Positions 1 to 9,729 of a stretch of DNA of 64,000 bases are shown here, in pieces; within the stretch, counting starts at the first letter, position 1; each line of letters begins with the position of its first letter. The DNA is from Symbiodinium natans (taxonomy: Eukaryota; Sar; Dinophyceae; Suessiales; Symbiodiniaceae). The notes under the pieces are model-generated. The model was not told the DNA's origin, made no database searches, and saw nothing but the letters and a program-made list of their open reading frames with translations. Made by a program: the position numbers and the translations under genes. The DNA lies in assembly GCA_905221605.1 (NCBI GenBank), contig CAJNDS010000669.1:546634-610633 (forward strand), given 5' to 3'.

Positions 1-358
1 TTCTGCACGTCCCGGGTTAGGATACCCTATGCACATCACCAGTGCAAATCGACACGCGGGCTGCGCACCTGTGAAGTTGTGTGATGCGCAGAAATGTCCT
101 AGGTGCTTGCAAGCCTCGTGAGTGTAAGGTGTCGCATCTTTTGCTATGACCCTCATTGTCCTTGGACATTGCTGCATCTGCGCGGACAGGTCGTGGATGG
201 AGCGACCTCCTACTCCATAGCTTGCCTACAGAAGGAGCGTCGATGGTCCAAGTGCTCGGGCGTTTGGTGGTGCTCCTCGCAGCTCACAGCAGAGTCTTAC
301 ACAGGCTTACATAGTCTTACAGCATCCTGACACACGCAGCCACTCGCACTTAGTTTAG

Positions 359-921
359 GACAAGAGCGAGTATGCCTCCTTCGACCTCTTCTTCCGCACC
401 GGAACGTGCCCCCAATTTGCTTCCACAAGAACCGTGTGTGCACAGCTTCGGTGAGATGGCTCACACAGCTGCCCTGCTGTGGCTACCCTGGTTGCCCTGC
501 GCGCAGGTGCTCCTTCCACAACAAGGGCAGCAGCGAGATGCACCTCACGGGATACTTCGAACCAGCCGGACCCCCCAGATCCCAGCATCCCAGAAGATCA
601 CCCTCAACTCAAGGTGCCCAGAGGACACATCATCTTCATGTCATGTTCATACACTTCATGTTCTACACGCTGCATCCACGTGGGTGCCTTAAAACTGAGG
701 ATGGCATGCCAGACGACGATGAAGAGGAGGAAGAGGAAGAAGAGGAATCGGATGAAGAGGACCCTACAAGTGAAAGGGTCTTTGTATAGCTGCGTTCGCG
801 TGCGCGGCTGGGTCTTGTAGACCCAGGCGCAGTGCGTCGTGGTGTGCTTCTTTGTGGCCATTGTCTTATGGTCTTCGGGCTTCAGGAGCAGCCGCCACCG
901 AAGAAGCAGAAGAAGAAGTGA
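359..921 (+). CDS. Nucleoplasmin-like (FKBP N-terminal-type) histone chaperone, 3' exons
   Basis: Four exons join in phase: 359-450, 507-639, 700-777 and 886-921 (stop TGA). Introns begin GTGAGA, GTCATG and GTCTTT and end in AG. The first two exons encode a beta-rich stretch containing SFDLFFRTG and, about 20 residues on, NKGSSEMHLTGYFEP. This resembles the nucleoplasmin-like fold found at the N-terminus of nuclear FKBPs and plant HD2 proteins, where the HLTGYF strand is typical. The third exon is an acidic run (DDD, nine E, S, DEED) and the last is a short basic tail ending PPPKKQKKK. Acidic tract plus basic tail is the usual layout of such nuclear histone-binding proteins. There is no FKBP catalytic domain after the tail. 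The start lies upstream of 359 and was not found. An alternative join of the last two exons (acceptor kept, donor at about 772) would give a longer tail ending near 995. Confidence 0.55.
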
Positions 922-2100
922 GCGTAACCCGCAACACGCTTCCTTCCACGAGGTCGACCACTGAGGAACTTGTCACCAAGCCAATGGCTGAGTAGGGGAC
1001 GCTGCTGACAAACCTCAGTTGCTGCCGGCCGTGACGCCGCGGTGCGTCCGCCGGTATTTATTTCACCCAGCACAATAGAGGGAAGATCCCGGAGACTCCT
1101 GTCAGGATGTGCAGGAAAACTGAGTACTGAAGAGCATGCTGGTGCGGTGGCATGTGGTGGCATGTGTTGCAGCACTGGGCTTCATCGGAAAGATGCTGCT
1201 GATATGTGACATGATATATTCTGACGGTTTTTGGGCTCGACGCGAGCTGCGGCCGGAGCTCCGTCACGCCGCAGCTTGGACAGCCTTGTCGAAGCTCTAC
1301 TGAGACTCTACTGCTTTCGCTGCCGGTCGCCTCCGAGGCTGTGCGGGGCTGGGCACCATGGGCTGCGGGACGAGTGTGCAGCAGGAGGACTGCCCTGAAA
1401 CCCGACAAAAGTGACCAAACCCAGGCCCACCCCAAACCGTGGTGAAACCCTGCAAAGAAGCCGCGATCTGTCGTGCCATGGAGAATGCAGCAAACATCTT
1501 TCATGGTGCTCTTGTTTCCCCAGACTGCCTGACCATGAGTGTCAGATGAGACACCTGGCTCCGCTACTTCATTGACCAATTGTCATGCCAATCCTGCAAA
1601 ACCCTCTATCACTGAAAGCTCCTTCTCCGAGCAAGCTCGTCGCCGAAGGTGTGTACATCTACAGCGCACACAGGGCCCACGGCTAAGGCTTCACATCGTT
1701 TCAACAATGCACCCCACAGAAGCGTGTGGTCTTTTAACAACGGGGAGGCAACCCCTGTTTTGAGCAACTCATGCGACCACGATTCTCTATCTACAGAGAA
1801 GCCCATGAGTAGTGCACTTCCTGGGCAGCTGATTCCGCTGCTGTCGATGGATTTTGCTGGTCTTGGATTTGTGCCCAGGGGCCATGTCTGCACCTTGGAA
1901 AAAACGGTCTCCCACGCGAAGCCCTACACTCCGCCAATGCGTTAGGGAGGTGTTTCTGTGGAGAATTTATGTACTTAATAATTCGAGTTAGTTAAACTAA
2001 TTATTTAAATGGGCAACGGGCCGGTCGGAATGTTTCCGACGTCGTCTTGTGGACTTCAGCTTGCTGGAAATCTAGCCCGAGCACGATGAAAGACTGCAGA
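922..2100. other. Stretch without a supported gene
   Basis: ORFs up to 173 codons exist on both strands (for example minus 1058-1579), but none has convincing protein-like composition or matched splice sites. An AT-rich patch lies at about 1970-2010. It may hold the 3' flank of the preceding gene and the promoter of the next one. Confidence 0.4.
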
Positions 2101-3640
2101 CTGCAGACCTGAATGGAAGGACATCAAGCCCGTGACCGAGTCCGAGGAGAAGCTTGAGGACGGGATGGCGCTATGCCATGGGTTGCACTTTGGAGCTGTT
2201 GCGGGGGATGTGTGTGCCTCCTTTGCAAAACGGTGGGTTCCTGATGAGGAGCCCGGAACCTGGGCATCCAAGCCCTCCCAGGCGCGTCTTTCGCTGGGGG
2301 CGGGGGGTGAGCCTTGGTAGCATCCTCTTCAGGGAGAGATCTTGTTCACGGACTTTTGCACTTTGGCCCCCTTTGTAGGTGGACAGGCCTGCAGTCTCGA
2401 CTGCCGCAGCTCGGGATCGAGAGGCTGCGAAGGACTCCGGTGCTTGACGAGGTTTCAGGAGGGGTTTTTCCTGGGTTTTGAAGTGGGCCCTCTTCCCCGC
2501 TGGCAGGATCCCGGTGCGGTCGAGGTCTTAGACTTCGGCTTGGTGTGAAGAGCGCCACATTGCGCAGAGTGGTGTCGTTGGGACCTTCATGGATGCCTCA
2601 GGCTTCTGACGAGGCTGCGACCGGTTCAGGCACAAAACGAAGCTTCAGAGACCAGAGCTGTGCCCGAGCTCTCTTGAACTGCTGTGATCTGTTGTGTATT
2701 CTGTTGTGTATTCTGTTGTGTATTCTGTTGTGTATTCTGTTGCGCAGGTTCACTGCACAAGCCGGTGGAGCCTCTTGCTCGGGAACCTTTTGCTTGTCAA
2801 AGCGCAAAGTAAAAGGCTCTCGCTGCTATTCGAGGCATAGTGTCGTGGTGATGGATCCGGATGATGGCGACGATGTCGAGGTCATCTATGAGGCGACTAA
2901 CACACATGGGGGACTACATGTTCCCAAAGTACCGGAACTTTGTTTGATATGGGGAGGCAGTGGGCTTAGAGGACGGATACCCTCGCGCCGAATTCTGAGT
3001 TGTTGCTCCTCGCCAGGGGAAGGGAACCTCAAGTGCGAGAGACGTTCCTGAGACGCCCTCCATAGCGGCCGAAGGTGAGGCCGAGGCCGAGAAGGGATTC
3101 ATGCCACCTTGCCCCCGTTGCTCCGGTTGTCTCTGCGAGGATGGCCAGGCCGACGTGGATCTTGCCCTTGCTATGGTAGCCGGTGCAGGGCCGGCGCTGT
3201 TGAAGGGTTGTGAGAATTTGGGGACATCAGCGGGGGAGGGAAACTGCTGCAGTGACAAGAAGCACCTTTTCACAACGCATTTCGGTCAATCTGGGACAGA
3301 TGGGACAGCGTTGTGGGAGCTCTGGGTGTTGTTCTTGAGGCTCCCCATGCTTTTTCAGACTGCCAGGATGATGACCCGAAGCCTGTCCTGTCAAAGCAGC
3401 TGTCAAAGCAGCAGCAGGAGGAGGTACCATGCCACCCATGTTTGTAGTTGTGCTACTGTGCCAGCTTCCTGTAAGCCCTCCATAGTCCAGATCTCGTGCA
3501 GTGCAGAGGCAATCTGCGTTTGTGCGCGTTCTTGAGGCGGCCAAGATGGCAGAGCATCGAAAGCGGTTCGACAACCAGAGGCACCGGAAGACGGGGGGAG
3601 AGATGGAGTCTGCGGAGCTCGGACATGCCTTTTACACAAG
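2100..3640 (+). CDS. Unrecognised multi-exon gene (fragmentary model)
   Basis: Several plus-strand segments look like exons. About 2117-2195 reads VTESEEKLEDGMAL. About 2841-2897 reads VMDPDDGDDVEVIYE. From 3017, after a pyrimidine-rich CAG acceptor, the frame includes AAEGEAEAEKGFMPP and then a cysteine-rich CPRCSGCLCEDG, a CxxCxxCxC arrangement that could bind metal. From 3507, after CAG, the frame reads VLEAAKMAEHRKRFDNQRHR, a charged probable helix. I could not chain these with certainty in phase, and the order and count of exons are guesses. The gene is not recognised. A GTATTCTGTT-type 12-bp tandem repeat (four copies, about 2693-2742) interrupts the region. Confidence 0.35.
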
Positions 3641-3649
3641 TAGTTGTCA

Positions 3650-4414
3650 AACTTAACAACTCACGGAAGCAAAGGACAAAAAGTAGGTAAAGGAAGCCAG
3701 TAGAATCCACTAGTGGAAGCGGCATCCTGGATTGGCTCGCGATAGGGCGGAGACATTGCGGATACGGGTGTCATGCAACTGTTCCAAATGGACCAGACGT
3801 GCGGCGTATTTTGCACAAGTCTCTAGCGGCGCTATAGCGCATCCTTAGAAAGTCTCCTTTCCTATGATTGCTGAAGTTGGTAGTATTGCGATCATCAACC
3901 TTACTTCCATGGCACTGAGTAGCAGGTGTGAGAGTTCTTCAATGGGCGATCTGTATTTCCAGCAGGGCTTCTTCAGTTTGGAGCTTGTTTATCACATTGT
4001 CCTGGGACTTGTTGACAAAAGGGTGGTAGGCTATGCTTTGAAACGAAGGACACTCAGGGCATTGGCACATGCTTCTGCTCTGTAGCTTCATGAGATGATG
4101 TCAGGGTCTGGCAGCATGGCTTGGCAATTTGGGCAGGCATATCGGTTACTGTACATAGCAACTCAGCATGTTAATGCCCCAAGCCCCAGACTCCCTCTAG
4201 CTCCCACCTTCTGCACAGGTATCAGAGAGGCCAGTCTGGCTCTGGCGAGACAGGCCTGGCCTGGTCATGAGGGCATGCTTCCAGTTGGGGGCCGGGGGGG
4301 GGGGGGGGTGAGGTTTGGCGTCTCAATGCTCTCCAGGTCCCGGGGCTGCACCGGTTCCGGCGATCTCCCCTCAGAAGGCGGGCCCAAGGCTTCAGGAGGT
4401 CGAGGGTCATGCAG
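3650..4414. other. Stretch without a supported gene
   Basis: No exon with a matching acceptor, donor and codon-like reading frame stands out. A run of 13 G lies at about 4296-4308. The region is likely intergenic or intronic. Confidence 0.4.
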
Positions 4415-5286
4415 GTCTCTCTTGGCACCTTCGAACCCGAATTCCCAGCCCCTCTTGACTCAGAGACCGGACCGGGGCAGGAGAGCAAAGCGGCCCACGA
4501 GATCATGGGAAAGGCACTCAGCGCCGCCTTCATGCGCAGATTCTGTGAGCGTAATCAGATGCGTAGACCTCGGCATTTCCCTCTCTCTGTCTCTCTCTCT
4601 CTCTCTCCATATATGTATGACGTACCTTCGTATGTATGTACGTACGTATGTATGTACGTATGTATGCGTCAAACAAGTAAGTTGATGTTAATGCTTTCTC
4701 TCTGACTTTGCGCCCAGCGAGGTTCCCAGTTCTGTCTTCTGCTCAGCTTAGTTTGTTTCTTGCAAGCTTCGGGCTTGCCAGCTGAGGCGTAAATTCCTCC
4801 GCCCTCACTCCCAGAAAGGCGAGGAGTCTGGTGAAAGGTCGTTTCTGATGCATCTTTCACCTGCGTAAATCAGAACGTGCATGGGAGCAGGTTTCCTTTG
4901 GGACCCCTAGGTCCTCACGTGTCTCATTTCCTGGAGGCAGGCTTGGAGGAGTGCCTCCCTGGCGGGATCCTGGAGGATGACCTGCCGGGCCAGGTCTCCG
5001 CCCTTTAGGGTTCAGGGTGAAGGTTTGGGGTTCAGGTTTGGGGCTTATTTCCCAGGGGTTAAGAGTGCATCTACTCAGATGGTGGAGGTGGCCTCTGATG
5101 GGCCTGCATATTATTGGCGAGATTGTTGTCTTCTTTGTGCCAGGGGTGTTTCAGGCGATCCTCCAAGCACTGGTGGTCACAGTCATGTTCATATGATGAT
5201 TGCAACCTTCAGCATGACAGACCACCGTGCCTACTCGTACGCATCGGAACAATCACTTTGACGATGACGACGAGATGCTGATGAAG
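4415..5286 (+). CDS. Unrecognised gene, three phase-matched exons
   Basis: Exons 4415-4544, 4941-4993 and 5221-5286 share one frame. The first ends with one spare base before GTGAGC and the second supplies two bases, giving a cysteine codon. The second ends in phase 0 before GTCTCC and the third starts in phase 0. The product reads SKAAHEIMGKALSAAFMRRF, then LEECLPGGILEDDLPGQ, then a short piece with NNHFDDDDEMLMK. The helix-loop character and acidic end suggest a soluble protein, but I do not recognise the family. The start is upstream of 4415 and the end was not found. A CT/TATG microsatellite (4580-4670) lies in the first intron. Confidence 0.45.
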
Positions 5287-5530
5287 GTGGGATGTGCTCG
5301 CTTGAAGTGCATAAATAAGGTGAAGTCCCACCATGATCCAAACATGCGAAGGAGATTCTCGACAGCATCGATGGCTGATGGAAGCATGAGCCTGCAATGC
5401 CTCCATGATAGGCTTCTGCACTATGTCTTCTGAATTGGCAGATTTGGTGCGGCAAAAAACTCAGCACGCGTGAGCCTTCAGCACTTGCTGACAGTGCTCT
5501 ACTTGTAAGGGCTCCGCTTGTAGGTTACAG

Positions 5531-5764
5531 TTGTGTTGATGTTCGAGGCATCTCCACAAAGCCCAGAAAGCTCAAAGCTGACGGCTCTGCGCGTGCCGTT
5601 CTGTGCCGCACCTCCCGTGTCACACCGTGGCTAGGAGCCAGGCGACTTACTCGGGAGTCAGAGATCGCCCGAGCGTTGGTGGCTAGAGCAACAAAGAAGC
5701 CACTGACATGCCCCACGCAGGCGAACTTTGTTCCCCTTCGTCTACCTCATGCTGGCAGTTGCAG
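5531..5764 (+). CDS. Unrecognised exon, about 77 codons
   Basis: A long open frame follows the acceptor GTTACAG and runs to a GTGTAA donor at 5765. It includes RVTPWLGARRLTRESEIARA and KKPLTCPTQANFVPLR. Codon use is GC-rich at third positions, like the neighbouring exons. It probably belongs to the same transcription unit as the exons upstream, but I could not link the phase. A GC donor at about 5721 would shorten it. Confidence 0.4.
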
Positions 5765-5885
5765 GTGTAATTAGAGTTCGCGTTCAAGTGCCTTTCGCAG
5801 ACAAAAAAAGAAACTCCCTACTCAAAGCTTGAACTTGATGAAAAGGCTATGTGACAGGCAGCTTTCGTGCTATGCGCAGAGAGGT

Positions 5886-6331
5886 AGCAGCACTGCCGTG
5901 CCAGCTGCAGCCTTAGCCCCTGTGGTGTGACTTCCAGACGGCTAGCCTGCCCTTGGTCTCACCGCCGCTGTTACCAGTGCTGTACAGCTGAATTCCCCGC
6001 GCGCAAATGCTCTTCACGCACCTACTGGGTTGATCGGTCAAGCCAGGTTTTCACGTCCACTCCGTACCAAAGGTACGGAGCGTGCAGCGTCGAAGTTAAT
6101 CTTGTGTGGACGTCTGTGCAACTTATGCACCTGCCACGCGCATGTGTGCTTCATCTTCGAGATGCTGCAACTTTCTCGGCGGTTTCACTTGTGATAGATG
6201 GCCTCTCAAGGAGGATGCAAAACATGGGATCTTTCAACAGATGTGCGAGGCTCTTATCGCATGCCGGGTCTGGAGTCAAAGCTACATTCGTCCTCAGCAA
6301 AGCCAAGCCCCCAGTTGAAACTGATTGAAAC
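5886..6331 (+). CDS. Cysteine-rich ORF of uncertain status
   Basis: An uninterrupted frame of about 145 codons ends at TGA 6329-6331. Its first half is rich in cysteine (CPWSHRRCYQCC, then CSSRTYW). The second half is hydrophobic and basic. An internal pyrimidine-poor ATG supports no clear start. Two other frames, including one on the minus strand (6151-6345), are also open and look equally protein-like, so strand and frame are doubtful. Confidence 0.25.
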
Positions 6332-6584
6332 GATAACTTCACCACCTAAAATAGGGGCCCTCCAACAAACCACAACCTGTATTGGGAAAAATGGCTGCGC
6401 TCGGCCATCAACCGGCGGTCCGGATCCGAATTTGTGGTTCGCAGTGACAACCACGGAGAGATGAGCACGTGACACCACACCCGTGCCTGAAAGCGGACCT
6501 GCTGTGACCCCTGGAGATTCTAGGGATCAGGATTTAGGCTTGAAGGTTTAGCCCTAAGAACCTTTGCCTGAGCGCTTTCCCTAG

Positions 6585-7448
6585 CCGAAGCATGGCTCAT
6601 GGCCTGCTCCGGGGGCCTTTGGGGCTTGGAGCAACACGAGGCGTCTTCAGACACCACTGTTGGAACCTCCAATATCTTAAAGACCCAACTCTTCAAGAAG
6701 GACTCGGTTCGAAATCTCCTTGCGCAAGACTCAAAAGTCTCCTACAGTACAGATGACGGCTCTCTCGTGCGACAGGTCCTCGGCCAACTGCAGGAGGACG
6801 CCGAGCTCGTGGAGCTCGAGGACGCAGGGGGAGCGCGCAGCCGGAGTAGAGCATCAGTCTCAGAACGCGTTCGAAGGCCCGCATGCGATGCTCTCTGCTG
6901 TTTCCTTTGTGCACTTGAGTGCTCTGCCCCAAACCTCGCCATTGATTCTGGGCGACACGGTTTCTTTCTTCAGAGAGGGTGTCTTAGGGTGCTCACTTGG
7001 CTCCTTGGACAGTATATTGCAACAGCACAGTCTGAGCGTTCCGGAGTGTGGAAGGATGGGGAGCATGTGTCCTCGGAGACCATCCTTCCGGAAGAGGCGC
7101 TGCCTCATGATGTCCGGTGAGGTTTTCTGTAGCATGGAGCAGGGATCCCTGATCTCTAGATCCTAGTCTTGACCCGAGGCCGGTGAGGCCTTCAGCCCCC
7201 TGCAAGCGTCCTCGACTTGGCTGGAGGCCTTCTCCCCTTGGCCTGCCCTTGTCCAGAGCAAGGAAGAGGAGAAAGATGACAAAGATGATGATCCGAGTCA
7301 TCCCGCCTCACCAAGCATCCATGGGCTCGATCAGTCCCTACAGTCCCAGCAGTCCCAGCAGTGCCAGCAGCCGCATCTCCGCTACCAGCATCGAGCGACG
7401 CCCTCGAAGCCCGCCACGCGGAAAGACCAGGCCTGGAAGATGTCCTAA
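6585..7448 (+). CDS. Unrecognised two-exon gene, Ser/Gln-rich C-terminus
   Basis: Exon 1 is open from an acceptor-like CTTTCCCTAG (exon from 6585; ATG at 6599) to a GTGAGG donor at 7117. Exon 2 runs 7196-7448 and ends in TAA. Exon 1 leaves two bases and exon 2 supplies one, so the frame is kept across a 79-nt intron. The product has a charged middle (QLQEDAELVELEDAGG) and a tail with SKEEEKDDKDDD followed by a Gln/Ser-rich stretch with three Ser-Gln-Gln copies. That tail looks disordered. Part of exon 1 (about 6870-7030) is Cys-rich and could instead be an unspliced intron. No family recognised. Confidence 0.45.
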
Positions 7449-7838
7449 GCTCTAAGCCGCCTAAGCCTAAAAGCACCCCTGGCGATGGCTTCGTCGCCAC
7501 ACACAGGGCAGAATCTTTTGCGCACCTGGCATCGCTTGTAGCGGCAGAGCCAAGAGGCGCCGGAGTGCTGGCATGGAGCTGCTTGGGAAGCTCTCTCAGC
7601 CCAGGTGCCCGGTGTTTTTTTTTTTTTTTTCTCTCTTCATTTTTCTTGGATATCTTGGGTAAGCCGGTAGGCCGGCAGAATTTGGCCAAGAGTGCCGAAG
7701 TTTCATGTCGGATAGTCGGGCCCGTTGGCAAGGCACGATCGCTCGACGAGGAGCTCTCGGCTTCTGAACATCAGGAGCAGCTGCGTGGGGCCTAGATGTG
7801 CTCGGTGCTCCCCCTCACTGTTCCGGGGGTGTTTCGTT

Positions 7839-8510
7839 ATGTTTCGTTTCGCAGATCTCCTTTCGATTCCTCCCCTTTTCCTGCTGTGCACGGAGGTCCT
7901 CGACCGAGCAGGCAGCTGCCAAGGTGGGCAAGATGTGTCGGTCACGGAACACCCGTCTAATGGGATTTCTTATCAAGGCTTTAGAAGCAGCAGAGGCACA
8001 ACTCTTCCAACTGCACAATCGACTTCCGAGACACCTCAGGCGGAGTGGAGCCGTTGCGTGACAAATGCCTCCAGCCACGAGGCCCGAGAGGCCTCGGATT
8101 TTCATGGATGCGGGAGTGCGACTAACGCTGGGACACCGTTCACTGCTGATGTCAATGTCTGCAAGAGTTGTTTCATGCGACCTGAAATGACAGGCTTCAA
8201 AGAAACGGGCAGCACACATCGTTGTAGCATGAATCCGTATTCCAAAGGAGTACAAGGGGCCTCTACTGCTACCAAGTCTCGCTGCACCTTTCGAAACTGC
8301 CTCCACCTGGGCAAGTCATTTATGGATCAGCATATACATGTACATGCAGAGGAGTATAAATATTTAATGGCTACCGCCAGTGCCGCCGACCCCAGACCCA
8401 AGACAGTCGCATTGGGGCGGAAGGCAGGGTGGAGCGCGGGCAGGCGGGGGGGGCGGGGGCGGGGGGGGTGGGGGTGGGTGGGGGTGGAAAGGGGGGCGGC
8501 GGTGGGGTGA
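7839..8510 (+). CDS. Cys/His-containing hypothetical protein, 223 codons
   Basis: An ATG at 7839 opens a frame to TGA at 8508-8510. The N-terminal 20 residues are hydrophobic (MFRFADLLSIPPLFLL) and may be a signal or anchor sequence. Residues about 105-165 carry NVCKSCF, THRCSM, CTFRNCLHLG and a His-rich QHIHVHAEEY, spaced as in a zinc-binding module but matching no named finger I know. The last 30 residues run into the G-rich satellite and become an artificial-looking Arg/Gly/Trp tail, so the true end may be a splice donor near 8390. It could be one exon of a longer gene. Confidence 0.4.
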   Translation: MFRFADLLSIPPLFLLCTEVLDRAGSCQGGQDVSVTEHPSNGISYQGFRSSRGTTLPTAQSTSETPQAEWSRCVTNASSHEAREASDFHGCGSATNAGTPFTADVNVCKSCFMRPEMTGFKETGSTHRCSMNPYSKGVQGASTATKSRCTFRNCLHLGKSFMDQHIHVHAEEYKYLMATASAADPRPKTVALGRKAGWSAGRRGGRGRGGWGWVGVERGAAVG

Positions 8511-9350
8511 CGGTAGAGGGTTGGTGTCGGATTAGGGAGTTGGGGGCGGAAGGCAGGGGTGGACTGGGGGGCATAGAGATGAAGAAGCGATGAGAGCGGT
8601 GAGAGCGGGGGGGCGGTCGGATGGTGCACGATGGTGGGAGGGGGTAATGATGAGGGCTGGGGAGGGTTGGTGGGAGGGTTAGGGAGTGGGAGTGGGAGAG
8701 GGTGGGGGCGGCTGGCGGAAAGGGGGGCCTGACTCATTTGACCAGCTCTGGTGAGAGGGTTGGGGCGGAAGGCAGGGTGGAGCGCGGCGGGTGGACAGGG
8801 GAGGTGACGGTTGAGGGTTGGTGGAGTTGGGGGCGGAAGGCAGGGGAGTGATGAGAGCGGGGAGGCGGTTAGGGCGGGCTTGGATTGGAATCCCTCAAAC
8901 TAGAGATTTGTCAGGGCGGAGTAGGGGGTAGGGGCCTAGGAGGGAAGGGATGGGGGGGGTGGGGGGGGGTGGGGTTTCAGAGTCGAGGGTGGGGGGTTGA
9001 GGGCAAAGGGTTGGTGTCAGGGAGGGGTGGACTGGGGGGCATAGGGAGGGGGAGTGATGAGAGCGGTGAGAGCGGTGAGGGCGGTCAGGGCGGGCATGGA
9101 CTGGAATGCTTAAAACACTAGAGATTGGTCAGGGGGTGGTCGGGCATGCACTGGACCCTTTAAACCACCTGAATGGATGGGGTGGGGGGGGGTCAAAGGT
9201 CCAATTCAAGGCGTCATGGGTGAGGGCGATGGGTGGTGGGGTTTGGGCATGCACTGAAGCCAAACAATGCAAAAACACTCCAATTCAAGGTGTCATGAGC
9301 AGCATGCTGTGAGAGCGGGTGAGGGCGGTGAGGGCGGTGGGGGGTCTTCA
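8400..9350. repeat. G-rich satellite, strand-asymmetric
   Basis: The plus strand is strongly purine- and G-rich. Diverged units recur, built from GGGGCGGAAGGCAGG, GGTTGGTGTC, GGACTGGGGGGCATAG and GATGAGAGCGGTGAGAGCGG. The copies are irregular, so it reads as an eroded minisatellite. The Pro-rich minus-strand ORFs over it (8327-8737) are products of the repeat. Confidence 0.8.
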
Positions 9351-9399
9351 CTGACGCCGCCCTGCTACCGCTGGGGTCGGCGGATACATATCAAAAGCG

Positions 9400-9700
9400 T
9401 CAGATGAACATAAATTTATATATTTGTTTTCATGAGTATGCATGTGCATCGTAATATGCGTATATGAAAACGCCTGTGTATGTGTATCTGTTTACGTGTA
9501 TGTATATGTTTACGTATATGTTTACGTGTATGTGTATGTACTTTATCTGTGTCAGTTTCAGTATTTGTTTTTGTGCATGTATCAGCCGAATAGACACAAA
9601 TCAGGAAAAGCAGATAACTAGGTATGTATATGTATATATATATATATATCTAATATATATATATATATATATATATATCTGTGTTTGCTCACATGTATGC
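9400..9700. repeat. AT-rich microsatellite tract
   Basis: Runs of TATG/TGTA-type repeats (about 9430-9560) lead into (TA)n at about 9625-9680. This is one of the few AT-rich patches in the window, and no coding frame is credible here. Confidence 0.85.
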
Positions 9701-9729
9701 ATACTTTTGAGTTCAGGGTGTTTGACCAG

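Noticed and set aside
600-780. Alternative frame VPRGHIIFMS resembling a 2-oxoglutarate dioxygenase strand
   Set aside because: The competing frame joins upstream and downstream exons in phase as a nucleoplasmin-like protein, so this short match is more likely a shadow.
4222-4533. 103-codon minus-strand ORF
   Set aside because: It is the reverse of a plus-strand exon (4415-4544) that has good splice sites and chains in phase with two more exons.
8327-8737. 136-codon Pro-rich minus-strand ORF
   Set aside because: It is the complement of the G-rich satellite at 8400-9350; composition is repeat-driven.
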